Assembly: GCA_022823185.1 (NCBI GenBank)
Contig: JAJDXQ010000020.1
Location: 234,995 to 298,994 of the forward strand
DNA: 64,000 nucleotides
From: Caldilineaceae bacterium
GTDB taxonomy: Bacteria > Chloroflexota > Anaerolineae > Caldilineales > Caldilineaceae
Reading direction: 5' to 3'
The notes beneath the pieces were generated by a model, which ran no database searches, was not told the origin of the DNA, and saw only the letters and a list, made by a program, of their open reading frames with translations. This document shows positions 42,588 to 52,574 of this stretch, piece by piece. The position numbers and the translations under genes were made by a program. Within the stretch, counting starts at the first letter, position 1; each line of letters opens with the position of its first letter.

Positions 42588-42842
42588 CGTCTCTCTTCCC
42601 TCCGGGCGAATGCCGTACCGCCTGGTCAGGCAGCTGCCCAAACGGACTGTCCGCCTCGCAGCCGCACCTAGTCCATTATTTGCAAACAGGACGCTCCATC
42701 CTAGCACAAAAACGACGCCTATCCAAGAACTGAGCGCAAAAAAACGATGTTACTGCTATGTCACCGCCGACTCGCGATCCTGAACGGACCGAGCCAGGTC
42801 GTTTCTACCTCCTCATGCCTTTCGCCTCACCTCCTGCTTCCG

Positions 42843-42867
42843 GGCGGTCAGCCGCTAGCGGCTTCCC
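42843..42867. repeat. Palindromic intergenic repeat, copy 2 (GGCGGTCAGCCGCTAGCGGCTTCCC)
   Basis: 23/25 identity to 27485-27509; AGCCGC..GCGGCT core. Confidence 0.65.
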
Positions 42868-42953
42868 CACAAGTCGGCCACACCTTGCCACGGTCCGGCC
42901 CCAACCATAGGTTCACCCGCAAAAGCGCTCTCCCACCTCAAACCCCTGCCGTT

Positions 42954-42978
42954 ACTGACCACTGACCACTGACCACTG
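42954..42978. repeat. Short heptanucleotide array (TGACCAC)3+
   Basis: ctgaccactgaccactgaccactgc; same unit as the array at 63884-64000. Confidence 0.9.
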
Positions 42979-43455
42979 CTACACCTGCGTCGCCCTCTGC
43001 CGGATATGCGGCGCCGACAGGACGACTGTCAACAGGCAGATCACGAAAATCACGACCAAAATCCCCGCGCCGACGGGATGCAGGCCCGTCATCTCCCCTT
43101 CAAAATAGGAAAGCATCAAACTGATCGCAATCGCCCCATTGCTGACGATCGCTGCCAGCAACGAGGTCTGGCGCAGTTCACGTTCCATCGCAGCCGCCAA
43201 CTGGCCGATCCCCAGCCCAATCAACGCCCCGCCCCCAATGCGCGCCGTCCACGCCGAACCGAGCGTGATCCCCGCCGTCAGAAACAGGTCCCGAGGATAG
43301 ATCAACAGCAACAGCCCCAGACCAAGCCCGATCAATACCGCGTTGACCCGCAAGCAAAGCCGCGCCGCACGGAAATGGTCAGTAAATGTGTACGCCATCG
43401 CGAACGAAGACACCCCCTCCGCCGTTCCCATCGACTCAGCTTTCGCTGCCGGCAA
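42979..43455 (-). CDS. Small multi-TM hypothetical protein
   Basis: Hydrophobic segments AVLIGLGLGLLLLIYP, GGGALIGLGIGQLAAAM, VGAGILVVIFVICLLTVV; probable start at internal MAYTFTDHF. Confidence 0.7.
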   Translation of the reverse strand: MPAAKAESMGTAEGVSSFAMAYTFTDHFRAARLCLRVNAVLIGLGLGLLLLIYPRDLFLTAGITLGSAWTARIGGGALIGLGIGQLAAAMERELRQTSLLAAIVSNGAIAISLMLSYFEGEMTGLHPVGAGILVVIFVICLLTVVLSAPHIRQRATQV

Positions 43456-43576
43456 TCTCGCTATGTTACACTACCTTCAGCGCGCCGAACTGTGTTTCCC
43501 AGGCGCCTAACGGCAGTTCTGCCTCCCGGACGCCGCAGCGCCGCTCTAAGATGGACGCAACCAGAGGAGCCGATCC

Positions 43577-44221
43577 GTGAGCCAGCGAGTTTGGATTGTC
43601 AGGCATGGAAATCGAGAAGACTTCCAGAATCCCGGCTGGGCCAGAACCGCCCAGCGCCCCTATGACCCTGCCCTCTCCTCCGACGGCGAGACGCAGGCCC
43701 GGGAGGTCGGCCTGAGTTTGCAAGGAGTGCCGGTCCACTACATCTTTGCGTCACCCTTTCTGCGCACAATCCAGACCGCCTCACACATCGCCGATGCGCT
43801 GGACCTGCCCGTCTGCCCGGAGCCGGGCATCGGCGAAATCCTGCCCGAAGCCAAATGCGACCCGGCCCTCATGCCAGACGAGGAGCGCCGGCGGCGCTTC
43901 CCCCGCGTCGAGGCGCATTACGAAGAAGTGGGCGCGCTCTCCTACCCGGAAAGTTCAGAACAAGGTCACGAACGCGCCGCGGCAACCGCCCGTGCGTTGA
44001 CCCAACGCTATCCCAACAAAAACCTGCTCATGGTCACCCATGGCGCGCCCGTCGTCGGCATCGTCCGCGGCCTGACAGGACTGACCGAACGTATCTTCGT
44101 ACCCCTTTGCTGCGTATTCACTTTGCAGAGAAGCGGAGAGAGCTGGGGCGTCGTCCAGCGCTCCGATATTTCACATCTGAGCAACCAGGAATCCAGCCGG
44201 CGTTACGCCCACTCCGGTTAG
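43577..44221 (+). CDS. Histidine phosphatase family protein
   Basis: VWIVRHGNREDFQNPGW; FASPFLRTIQTASHIADAL; LMVTHGAPVVGIV. Confidence 0.92.
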   Translation: MSQRVWIVRHGNREDFQNPGWARTAQRPYDPALSSDGETQAREVGLSLQGVPVHYIFASPFLRTIQTASHIADALDLPVCPEPGIGEILPEAKCDPALMPDEERRRRFPRVEAHYEEVGALSYPESSEQGHERAAATARALTQRYPNKNLLMVTHGAPVVGIVRGLTGLTERIFVPLCCVFTLQRSGESWGVVQRSDISHLSNQESSRRYAHSG

Positions 44222-45264
44222 CGTTTCAGCCGCAGTGGAACCAGCTTCCCCGCCGCACGCGCCGCATAGATCTCCGCCGCGTGATCTGCTGTGTGCGCCG
44301 ACATCGAAACCAGCAGATTGACGACGTTTCCGCTCTCCCCCCGGTCGTACTCAACCTCCGTGCACAGCTCCTCGTCACTGAGCTTCCGGCAACGGCCGAT
44401 GATGCGCCTGTGGCAGGTTGCCAGCCCGTCCAACACCTCGATCATCGTCAACTCGGCCCTGCTTCCTTGCAGGCGTGCGTTGACACTGTCAACGTCCTCA
44501 CCCATCCACTGGGAGAAGTCGTCTTCGCCGTCAACGGCCCCGTTGCCGGAGCCTTTCGCCCGCAACTCAGGCATCGAAGCGTCCGGCCAGCGCTTGATCA
44601 GCTCAAGAATAAACTGATCCCACGCCAGGATATGGCAAAGCAGGTCGCGGACCGTCCAACGCCCGCAAACCGGTACGGTAATGCAACTCTCCTCTGTAAG
44701 GCCCGTTATGGCATCCAACAGACTGTTGAAGTGGCGCCTGTAGAACTCGAATAAACGCGCCCGTCCCCAGCGCTCAAGCGCAAAACAGTACTGATGCACC
44801 TCTTTCGCATGCTCGTCCACGTGTTGGGGCATTCTCTCCAACAACTGCTTCACAATCCGGCTGCTTTTCCCGCGGTCAACATATTCAGCTTCAATCTGCT
44901 CATCGCTCAATGACAGCGCAAAGAGGATCAAAGCTTCGCGCGCCTCGTCGGCCTCTGCCAGCACAGCCTCCCAGCTGCGGCTCTCACTGGCCGCCCTTTC
45001 GTCGTTCGTCTCCACCGGTACGGGAACCGGCTCCCCCGGTTCGGGGTTGACCGCTGCCTGCATGCGCTGCAGCTGATACCTGTCCCAATAGGCGATGTGG
45101 GCCGCGGCCGCAATGGGCGACCAGCCGCTCTCCAGGCAGGGCCGCGTATGCTCTTCCGGCCTCAGAAGAAAGAGCGGCCAACGGAAATTGAGATAGCTCC
45201 TCCGCAGCTTCTCAGCATGTTCTCCGCCGAGCCCGCTGCTTGATTCAGGTTGCTGTTGTGTCAT
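44218..45264 (-). CDS. DinB-like damage-inducible/maleylpyruvate isomerase-type protein
   Basis: GRWTVRDLLCHILAWDQFILELI; NLLVSMSAHTADHAAEIYA; HVDEHAKEVHQ, helical-bundle His motifs. Confidence 0.75.
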   Translation of the reverse strand: MTQQQPESSSGLGGEHAEKLRRSYLNFRWPLFLLRPEEHTRPCLESGWSPIAAAAHIAYWDRYQLQRMQAAVNPEPGEPVPVPVETNDERAASESRSWEAVLAEADEAREALILFALSLSDEQIEAEYVDRGKSSRIVKQLLERMPQHVDEHAKEVHQYCFALERWGRARLFEFYRRHFNSLLDAITGLTEESCITVPVCGRWTVRDLLCHILAWDQFILELIKRWPDASMPELRAKGSGNGAVDGEDDFSQWMGEDVDSVNARLQGSRAELTMIEVLDGLATCHRRIIGRCRKLSDEELCTEVEYDRGESGNVVNLLVSMSAHTADHAAEIYAARAAGKLVPLRLKR

Positions 45265-45276
45265 GTTTTGCTGTCC

Positions 45277-46992
45277 TTACGTTCTAAGTGAGCGCAGACG
45301 GTTCATGGCCCCCGCCAGCTCATGGCGCCGAAATAACGCGAACTCCCCGGTGAGCCGCCGTTCCAACAGGTCCAGCCCTTCCCCCTCAAGATCGGCCATG
45401 ACCAGGTCCAGTATCTCCGTCACTGTGCGCTTCCCGTCAATATAGCGGCGGCGGGCATAGTCCAGCGCAGCCCCGATCGCCCGCGTTTGCGCCCGGTGGA
45501 CGAGCTGTTCCACGGCTGACAGATCCAGCGTCTCCACCCCGAACTGCAGCGTCTCGACATCCCGGGTCCGGATGCTGGATTCGCGCCGACCCTTTGCCGG
45601 ATTGACACTGCCCGGACGGGGCAACCGTTCAAAATCGACACGGAACGCAGCCCCTTCCTCCCGGACGCGGCCGGTTGGCTGGGCCGCCGCCACGGCGCGC
45701 GCCCGCTCAGTCACGTCCCGCGGTCGAAACGTATCCATCGCAACCACCGTGTCGGCGACATCCAGGTAGTCTCCGCTGCCCCCCACGACAAGAACGGTGC
45801 TGATGCCGTACTGCTCGTGCATCTGCCTGACGCGGTCGATATAGGGCGTGATCGGCTCCCTGTCCTTCGGCACCAGCGCCTGCATCCGCGCGTCCCGGAT
45901 CAGAAAATTCGTGGCCGCCGTGTCCTCGTCGATCAGCAGACCGGAAGCCCCCGACTCCATCGCCTCCACGATGGCCGCCGCCTGGCTCGTGGATCCACTG
46001 GCATTGGCGCTGGAGAAGCGGCGGGTCGACTGTCCCAGCGGCAAATCCCCGATAAAGGGGGAGATATTCACGCCGCTGACCGCGCGGCCGTCCTCGGCCC
46101 GTATTTTGACCAGGTCCGCCGCGCTCACCACCTGCTCGCGCCCATCGTCCGGCCGGTGGTTGTAGACTCCCCTCTCGATCGCCCGCAACAGCGTTGACTT
46201 GCCATGGTAGCCGCCGCCGACAATCAGCGTCACCCCTGCAGGAATCCCCATCCCATGGACGGTCCCCGCATGGGGCAGCGTAAAGGCCGCGCGCAGGCTC
46301 TCCGGCGACGCAAAGGGAACTACCGTATCCGAACGCAGCGGCCGGTCGTCCACGCCGCTCGTTCTGGGCAGCATGGCCCCGTCCGCGACAAACGCGATGA
46401 GGCCGCGCGCGGCCAGCATCCCTCGCAGCGCGTCGGCATCCTCGTTCACCGCCGCGTGGCGCCACAGTTCCTCCGTATCATGGCTGCTGGCGTATAGGCT
46501 GTCCTCCACGAGGTCGGGCAGGTCCTCCAGCAGAAGCTCGCAGGCCTGCCTGCCCAGCACGCGCCTGCCCCGCGCCGGCAATCCAACCGTAAAGCGCGCT
46601 TCAACCGTGCCGTCGCCGTGTACCTGCACCGCCGTATTCGCCATTACCTGCTGGCCCGGCGCGGTGATCCGAATCTCGCCGCTCCGACCGCTGCCGCGCC
46701 GCCCGGACATCCTCCCCGCTTGGCTGGCAAAAGCTCTCGCCAGGAAACAGCCGACGCCAATCGCCCGGCTCTCGCTGGCATAGAGCCGCCCGGGCAGGCC
46801 AGCAACCTCCGGCGGGATCACCGCCCGCAAACGGCTCGGCGCGGCAAACGGGTCCGACTGCACGGAATCGAAGGCAAGATCGAAGTCCGGAAACCGGTAT
46901 GCGCCACCAATATCCTTGTATGCCTTGTATCCCCTGCCGTCGATACGGAGCAGAATATGGCGCAGATCCTCAGCGGTGTAAGATCGGGTCAT
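45277..46992 (-). CDS. ABC-class ATPase domain protein (predicted ABC-ATPase)
   Basis: GVTLIVGGGYHGKSTLLRAIERGVYNHRPDDGRE; SGVNISPFIGDLP; LLIDEDTAATNFLIRDARMQALV. Confidence 0.88.
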   Translation of the reverse strand: MTRSYTAEDLRHILLRIDGRGYKAYKDIGGAYRFPDFDLAFDSVQSDPFAAPSRLRAVIPPEVAGLPGRLYASESRAIGVGCFLARAFASQAGRMSGRRGSGRSGEIRITAPGQQVMANTAVQVHGDGTVEARFTVGLPARGRRVLGRQACELLLEDLPDLVEDSLYASSHDTEELWRHAAVNEDADALRGMLAARGLIAFVADGAMLPRTSGVDDRPLRSDTVVPFASPESLRAAFTLPHAGTVHGMGIPAGVTLIVGGGYHGKSTLLRAIERGVYNHRPDDGREQVVSAADLVKIRAEDGRAVSGVNISPFIGDLPLGQSTRRFSSANASGSTSQAAAIVEAMESGASGLLIDEDTAATNFLIRDARMQALVPKDREPITPYIDRVRQMHEQYGISTVLVVGGSGDYLDVADTVVAMDTFRPRDVTERARAVAAAQPTGRVREEGAAFRVDFERLPRPGSVNPAKGRRESSIRTRDVETLQFGVETLDLSAVEQLVHRAQTRAIGAALDYARRRYIDGKRTVTEILDLVMADLEGEGLDLLERRLTGEFALFRRHELAGAMNRLRSLRT

Positions 46993-47287
46993 GGTCCTCC
47001 ATCTTCACGCACGTTCGCAGCCCAGCCCCGTTCAGGCCTTCCTCTCAGTTTGCCAGCCCCCCTCTGAAGCGCGCAACCCCTGCCATGAACCGTTCGCGCC
47101 GGGCGTCACAACCGCTTTTCAGAATGTCCCGTCAACGCGCCGCGCCGGGCCGCCCGCCAGACCGGCGCATGGGAAAGATTTTACAACGCATCAAAACGCT
47201 TGTACACTGTAGGCCAATTCAAATCCCGCCGGTCAACTTCGGCCGGCGCGTGGAATACACTCTCCCCCACCAGAAAGGGACCCGCAA

Positions 47288-48304
47288 ATGGAGTATCGTG
47301 ATTACGGGCGAACCGGAATGAAGGTGAGCCCCCTATGCCTCGGTTGCATGAACTTCGGCAGGCGCACCACGCCAGAGGACGCCTACCAGATTATAGATAA
47401 AGCGCTCGACGCAGGCCTGAACTTCCTCGATACTGCCAACGTCTACAGTCGCGGCCGCAGCGAGGAGATAACCGGCGAAGCCCTGAAGCGGAATGGCAGC
47501 CGCAACCGCGTCGTCTTGGCGACGAAGGTCCACGGCAGAATGGACGACGACGATCCCAACGCCGCCGGCAGCAGCCGCCGCCACATCATCGAACAGTGCG
47601 AAGCCAGCCTGAAACGCCTGCAGACCGATTACATCGATATCTACCAAATCCACCGGCCCCGCCCCGAAATCGCCATCGACGAGACGCTGCGCGCTCTCGA
47701 CGACCTCGTCCGCGCCGGCAAGGTCCGCTATCTCGGCAGCAGCACATTCGCGGCCTGGCAGGTCGTGGAGTCGCTGTGGGCGGCCAAAGAGCTGGGCCTG
47801 AACCGTTTCGTCTCCGAACAGCCGCCCTACCATATTCTCGAGCGGCGCATCGAACGCGAGCTGATCCCCATGGCGCAAACCTTCGGCATTGGCCTGATCC
47901 CCTGGAGCCCGCTGGCCGGCGGTCTCCTGACCGGCAAATACACCCGCGGACAGTCCGCGCCTGAAGGGGCGCGCTACGCCAATGCGGCCAATGAAGCGCG
48001 CCTCAACCGCCGCTACACCGAATCCGTCTTTGACGTCACCGACGGCCTGCTTCCGCTGGCCCAGGCCAAAGACTGTACGATGTCTCAGCTCGCCCTGGCC
48101 TGGTGCGCCCAGCAGCCCGGGGTCACCAGTCCGATCATCGGGCCTCGCACCATGGAGCAGCTGGTCGACAACCTTGGCGCCCTCGAAGTTGAAATTACCG
48201 CGGCAGACCGGCAGCGAATCGACGAGCTGGTTCCTCCGGGCAGGATGGTCAGCCCCTTCTACGAGGCCGACTTCGGCCCCAACCTCCATCGCGTCGCCGC
48301 CTAG
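47288..48304 (+). CDS. Aldo/keto reductase (tandem copy 1)
   Basis: MEYRDYGRTGMKVSPLCLGCMNFG; LNFLDTANVYSRGRSEEITGEAL; DYIDIYQIHRP; LIPWSPLAGGLLTGKY. Confidence 0.95.
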   Translation: MEYRDYGRTGMKVSPLCLGCMNFGRRTTPEDAYQIIDKALDAGLNFLDTANVYSRGRSEEITGEALKRNGSRNRVVLATKVHGRMDDDDPNAAGSSRRHIIEQCEASLKRLQTDYIDIYQIHRPRPEIAIDETLRALDDLVRAGKVRYLGSSTFAAWQVVESLWAAKELGLNRFVSEQPPYHILERRIERELIPMAQTFGIGLIPWSPLAGGLLTGKYTRGQSAPEGARYANAANEARLNRRYTESVFDVTDGLLPLAQAKDCTMSQLALAWCAQQPGVTSPIIGPRTMEQLVDNLGALEVEITAADRQRIDELVPPGRMVSPFYEADFGPNLHRVAA

Positions 48305-48376
48305 TCTGACCGCGTCGCCTGCCCGACTATGAGCAAACGCCCTGAACGTGTTCCCCACAACGTAAAGGATTCTTGA

Positions 48377-49384
48377 ATGGAGTACCGGAACTTCGGCAGA
48401 ACTGGAATGAAGGTCAGCCCCCTTTGCCTCGGCTGTTGGAATTTCGGGGAGCGCACGCCCCCGGAAGAGTCCTACGCCATCGTGGACAGATCCCTCGAGG
48501 CAGGCATCAACTTCCTCGACACGGCAAACGTCTACGGCCGCGGCCGCAGCGAAGAAATCACCGGCGAGGCTCTCAAGCGCAACGGCAGCCGCAACCGGAT
48601 CGTCCTCGCCACCAAGTTCCATGGCAGAATGGACGACGATGACCCCAACGCCGCCGGCAGCAGCCGCCGCCACATCATCGAACAGTGCGAAGCCAGCCTC
48701 AAACGTCTGCAGACCGACTACATCGATATCTATCAGATTCACCGGCCCCGCCCTGAAATCGCGATCGACGAGGCGCTTCGCGCCATGGACGACCTCGTGC
48801 GCGCCGGCAAAGTCCGCTACATCGGTACCAGCACCTTCGCCGCGTGGCAGGTTGTCGAATCGTTGTGGGCGGCCAAAGAACTGGGCCTCAACCGCTTCGT
48901 CTCCGAACAGCCTCCCTACCATATCCTGGACAGGCGCATCGAACGCGAGCTCGTTCCCATGGCGTTGACCTTTGGCATCGGCCTGATCCCCTGGAGCCCG
49001 CTGGCCGGCGGTCTCCTGACCGGCAAATACACACGCGAGGAGTCGGCGCCGGAAGGAGCCCGTTACGCCAACGCCGCCGACGACACCGGCCGTCTGAACA
49101 GCCGTGTCTACGACGTCACCGAGGGCCTGCTCCCCCTGGCGGAGGCCAAAGGCTGTACGATGTCCCAGTTCGCCCTCGCCTGGTGCGCCCAGCAGCCCGG
49201 TATCACCAGTCCGATTCTCGGACCTCGAACCATGGAGCAGCTGGATGACAATCTCGGCGCGCTCGACGTGACCATCACCGCGGACGACCGCCGGCGCGTC
49301 GACGAGCTGGTTCCGCCCGGCCGCATGGTCAGCCCCTTCTACGAGGCCGACTTCGGCTCCAGTCAGCATCGTGCCGTCGTCTGA
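48377..49384 (+). CDS. Aldo/keto reductase (tandem copy 2)
   Basis: MEYRNFGRTGMKVSPLCLGCWNFGERTPPEESYAIVDRSLEAGINFLDTANVYGRGRSEEITGEALKR; very similar to copy 1. Confidence 0.95.
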   Translation: MEYRNFGRTGMKVSPLCLGCWNFGERTPPEESYAIVDRSLEAGINFLDTANVYGRGRSEEITGEALKRNGSRNRIVLATKFHGRMDDDDPNAAGSSRRHIIEQCEASLKRLQTDYIDIYQIHRPRPEIAIDEALRAMDDLVRAGKVRYIGTSTFAAWQVVESLWAAKELGLNRFVSEQPPYHILDRRIERELVPMALTFGIGLIPWSPLAGGLLTGKYTREESAPEGARYANAADDTGRLNSRVYDVTEGLLPLAEAKGCTMSQFALAWCAQQPGITSPILGPRTMEQLDDNLGALDVTITADDRRRVDELVPPGRMVSPFYEADFGSSQHRAVV

Positions 49385-49527
49385 TCGGTCCGAACCTTCC
49401 GCGGGCGGCCCGACCTGGGGAGCGGCCCCCGCCGCGGCTCCCGCAGGCGCAACGCACATCTTCATGCATGTGGCATTCGCAACCAGGTATTCTGGTCCAT
49501 GGCTTCTTTTGATCGGCCTTCTGCCCG

Positions 49528-50376
49528 ATGAATGAAACCCAGTTGGTTGCCCTCCTGTCCCAAGTCGCCGGCGGAACGCTGTCCGTCAACGACGCTCTGG
49601 GCCAGCTGCGCACCTTGCCGTTCGAGACGCTCGAGGACGTCGCCACGCTCGACCATCACCGGCCGCTGCGGACCGGCTTCCCCGAAGTCATCTACTGTGA
49701 GGGCAAGACTGCCGAGCAGGTGGCCTTGATCGCGGAGCGGCTGGCCGTCCGCTCCACCCGCCTCCTGGGGACGCGGGCAACCGAGGCGCAGTTCAGATCA
49801 GCCTCACAACGCGTGCCCGGCCTGGCATGGCATGAGCGGGCTCGCTGCCTCTGGCTCGATCGCGAACCGGAATCCGACCTCAAGCAGGGCGTGGTCGTCG
49901 TCTGCGCCGGGACAAGCGACCTGCCCGTCCTGGAAGAGGCGGCCCTGACACTGCGCCTGATGGGGCATGAAGCGACCCGAATAACCGACGTGGGCGTCGC
50001 GGGGCTCCACCGTCTCCTTCCCCACATCCCAACGCTGCAGCAGGCCAACGCGGTCATCGTCATCGCCGGAATGGAAGGCGCCCTCGCCTCCGTCGTTGGC
50101 GGCCTGACCAACGCCCCGGTCATCGCCGTGCCGACCAGCGTCGGCTACGGAGCCAGTTTCGGCGGGGTCGCCGCGCTGCTTGCCATGCTCAACAGCTGCG
50201 CCTCCGGCCTGGCCGTCGTCAACATCGACAACGGGTTCGGCGCGGCTCACCTGGCAGCCCTGATCAACAGCAAAATCGAAGGCGGCGCGCCCGCCTCCAG
50301 CAACGGCTCCTCACCGCCAAAGCGCCAATCGCAACCGGCAGGCAGCTCACAATCGGGCATAGAGTCAAGACCATGA
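49528..50376 (+). CDS. larB: Nickel pincer cofactor biosynthesis protein LarB
   Basis: PEVIYCEGKTAEQVALIAERL; VVVVCAGTSDLPVLEEAALTLRLMGHE; VIVIAGMEGALASVVGGLTNAPVIAVPTSVGYGASFGGVAALLAMLNSCASGLAVVNIDNGFGAA. Confidence 0.95.
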   Translation: MNETQLVALLSQVAGGTLSVNDALGQLRTLPFETLEDVATLDHHRPLRTGFPEVIYCEGKTAEQVALIAERLAVRSTRLLGTRATEAQFRSASQRVPGLAWHERARCLWLDREPESDLKQGVVVVCAGTSDLPVLEEAALTLRLMGHEATRITDVGVAGLHRLLPHIPTLQQANAVIVIAGMEGALASVVGGLTNAPVIAVPTSVGYGASFGGVAALLAMLNSCASGLAVVNIDNGFGAAHLAALINSKIEGGAPASSNGSSPPKRQSQPAGSSQSGIESRP

Positions 50377-51296
50377 ATCAGACAAATTCACACGCGCCAA
50401 CTTCAACCCTCGCCGCGCCGACGGCTGCCAAACTTGACGCCATGCGTGCGTCCCTGCGCGCCTTCGGCTCTGCCATCGTCGCCTACTCCGGAGGCGTTGA
50501 TAGCGCCGTCGTCATGGCCGTCGCCTACCAGGAGCTGGGCGGCAGGTCAGTCTCCGCCGGTGCCGGGCCCGGAGCCCTGGCCTGCATCGGCGTTTCACCC
50601 AGCTATCCCGCGCGTGAAATGCGCGACGCCGTCGCCCTCGCCGACCAGATCGGCGTGCCCTATCGCCTGGTCGAAACCGAAGAGTATCTCGACCCCAATT
50701 ACGCCGCCAACCCCAACAACCGCTGCTACTTCTGCAAGTCGGAGCTCCATAACCGTCTGCACGACATCCTGCGGCAGGAGAAGTGGGGAATCGTCTGCGA
50801 CGGGACCAACGCCAGCGACCTGGGCGATGACCGGCCCGGCGTTCAAGCGGCCCGCGAACGCGGTGTGCGCTCCCCCCTGCTCGAAGCCGGCATCACCAAG
50901 CCGGAAGTGCGCGCCATCGCCAGACACCTGGGCCTGCCGGTCTGGGACAAGCCTGCCATGGCCTGCCTCTCCTCGCGCGTCCCCCACGGCACGCCTATCG
51001 ATCCCCAGCTCCTTCGCCAGATTGAGGCCGCCGAGGACGTTCTCGTCGCCCTGGGCGTGCGCCAGTTTCGCGTCCGCCACCACGGCGAGATCGCCCGCCT
51101 CGAGCTGCCCCCAGAAGAGTTCCCCTCGATCATCGCCCACCACGACCAGATCGTGGCCGGCATCAAGGCCGCCGGCTACAGATTCGTCACCCTCGACCTG
51201 GCGGGGTTCCGCAGCGGCGGCCTCAACGCTTCCGCCAATGGCAGCGCCGAACCCGCTCTCGTCCCGGTCGAAGACCTGTTGTCTTTCGGCCAATAA
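50373..51296 (+). CDS. larE: ATP-dependent sulfur transferase LarE
   Basis: AIVAYSGGVDSAVVMAVAYQ (PP-loop); NPNNRCYFCKSELHNRL; CDGTNASDLGDDRPG; MACLSSRVPHG. Confidence 0.95.
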   Translation: MNQTNSHAPTSTLAAPTAAKLDAMRASLRAFGSAIVAYSGGVDSAVVMAVAYQELGGRSVSAGAGPGALACIGVSPSYPAREMRDAVALADQIGVPYRLVETEEYLDPNYAANPNNRCYFCKSELHNRLHDILRQEKWGIVCDGTNASDLGDDRPGVQAARERGVRSPLLEAGITKPEVRAIARHLGLPVWDKPAMACLSSRVPHGTPIDPQLLRQIEAAEDVLVALGVRQFRVRHHGEIARLELPPEEFPSIIAHHDQIVAGIKAAGYRFVTLDLAGFRSGGLNASANGSAEPALVPVEDLLSFGQ

Positions 51297-51331
51297 CCGC
51301 CGAAAGCCGACGCTCGCGACCTGCTGCCGCC

Positions 51332-52573
51332 ATGCCCCTCGCCTACCTGGACACACCATCCGGCATCTCAGGTGACATCTTTCTCGGCTGCCTGGTCGAC
51401 GCCGGCTGGCCGCTAGCCGCCCTGAAAAGCGCAGTCGAAAAACTGAACCTCCCGCAAGGCTCCTGGCGCATCCACGCCCAACCCGCCATGCAGGGCGGCA
51501 TCCGCGCGACCCGTATCCGCGTCGAAGTAAGCGAACAGGCCACCGAACGCCATCTGGCCGACGTTGAAGCCGTCATCCAGGCCGCCCGCCTGCCCTTGCA
51601 AATTAAGCGCCGCGCCATCGCCGTCTTCACACGCCTCGCCGCGGTCGAAGCCCGCATTCACGGCGCCGCGCTCCACGACGTCCACTTCCACGAGGTTGGC
51701 GGACTCGACGCCATCATCGACATCGTCGGCGTCTGCGCGGGATTGCACGAGCTTTCTATCGAGACACTCTACGCGTCCGCTCTCCCCCTTGGCCCTGGCT
51801 GGGCAACCTCGATGCACGGGCGCATTCCCCTCCCAGCCCCCGCAACCCTTGAGCTGCTGGCCGAGGTCGGCGCGCCCACCGTGCCCGCCCCCGGCCCCGG
51901 GGAGCTGGTAACCCCAACCGGCGCCGCGCTGCTCGCCGAACTGGCCCGGTTCCGCCAACCGGAGATGAGCCTGACGAGGATCGGCTACGGCGCCGGCCAG
52001 AAGGAGTTCAGCTGGCCCAATGTGGCCCGCCTCTGGCTTGGAGAGAAGGCCGCCGAAAAAGCGCAACCGCCAACCGGCGAGCCCCTGGAATCTCTGGTGG
52101 TGCTTGAAACCAATATCGACGACATGAATCCGGAACTCTACGGCCCGGCGCAACGAAGCCTGTTTGAAGCCGGCGCGCTCGATGTCTGGACCACCGCCAT
52201 CGCCATGAAAAAGGCCCGGCCCGGCACGCTGCTTCGCGTCCTCGCGCATCCGAGCGACGAATCCCGGCTTTCCGCGCTTCTGCTGCGCGAAACAACCACC
52301 CTCGGCGTTCGCGTCTATCCGGTCCGCCGCCGCGTCGCCGAACGCCATCTGGAAACGATCGCCACCCCATTCGGACCGGTTCGCGTCAAGGTAAAGCGGG
52401 TCGAAGGCGCAGTCGTCGGCGCCAAACCCGAGTTCGATGACTGCCAGGCCCTGGCCGATGCATCCGGCGCGCCATTGCAGTCGGTCTACGCTGCCGCCCT
52501 GGCCGCCGCCTCCCCTCTGGTCAACCAGTCCCCGGATCAGGACGGGCAAAGACCCGGAGGCGAGCGTGCTTAG
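51332..52573 (+). CDS. larC: Nickel insertion protein LarC (single uninterrupted ORF)
   Basis: AYLDTPSGISGDIFLGCLVDAGWPL; VHFHEVGGLDAIIDIVGVC; LETNIDDMNPELYG. Confidence 0.95.
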   Translation: MPLAYLDTPSGISGDIFLGCLVDAGWPLAALKSAVEKLNLPQGSWRIHAQPAMQGGIRATRIRVEVSEQATERHLADVEAVIQAARLPLQIKRRAIAVFTRLAAVEARIHGAALHDVHFHEVGGLDAIIDIVGVCAGLHELSIETLYASALPLGPGWATSMHGRIPLPAPATLELLAEVGAPTVPAPGPGELVTPTGAALLAELARFRQPEMSLTRIGYGAGQKEFSWPNVARLWLGEKAAEKAQPPTGEPLESLVVLETNIDDMNPELYGPAQRSLFEAGALDVWTTAIAMKKARPGTLLRVLAHPSDESRLSALLLRETTTLGVRVYPVRRRVAERHLETIATPFGPVRVKVKRVEGAVVGAKPEFDDCQALADASGAPLQSVYAAALAAASPLVNQSPDQDGQRPGGERA

Positions 52574-52574
52574 A

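Noticed and set aside
47333-49465. Minus-strand ORF of 710 aa spanning both aldo/keto reductases
   Set aside because: Its internal repeat merely mirrors the tandem AKR genes; codon-phase artefact.
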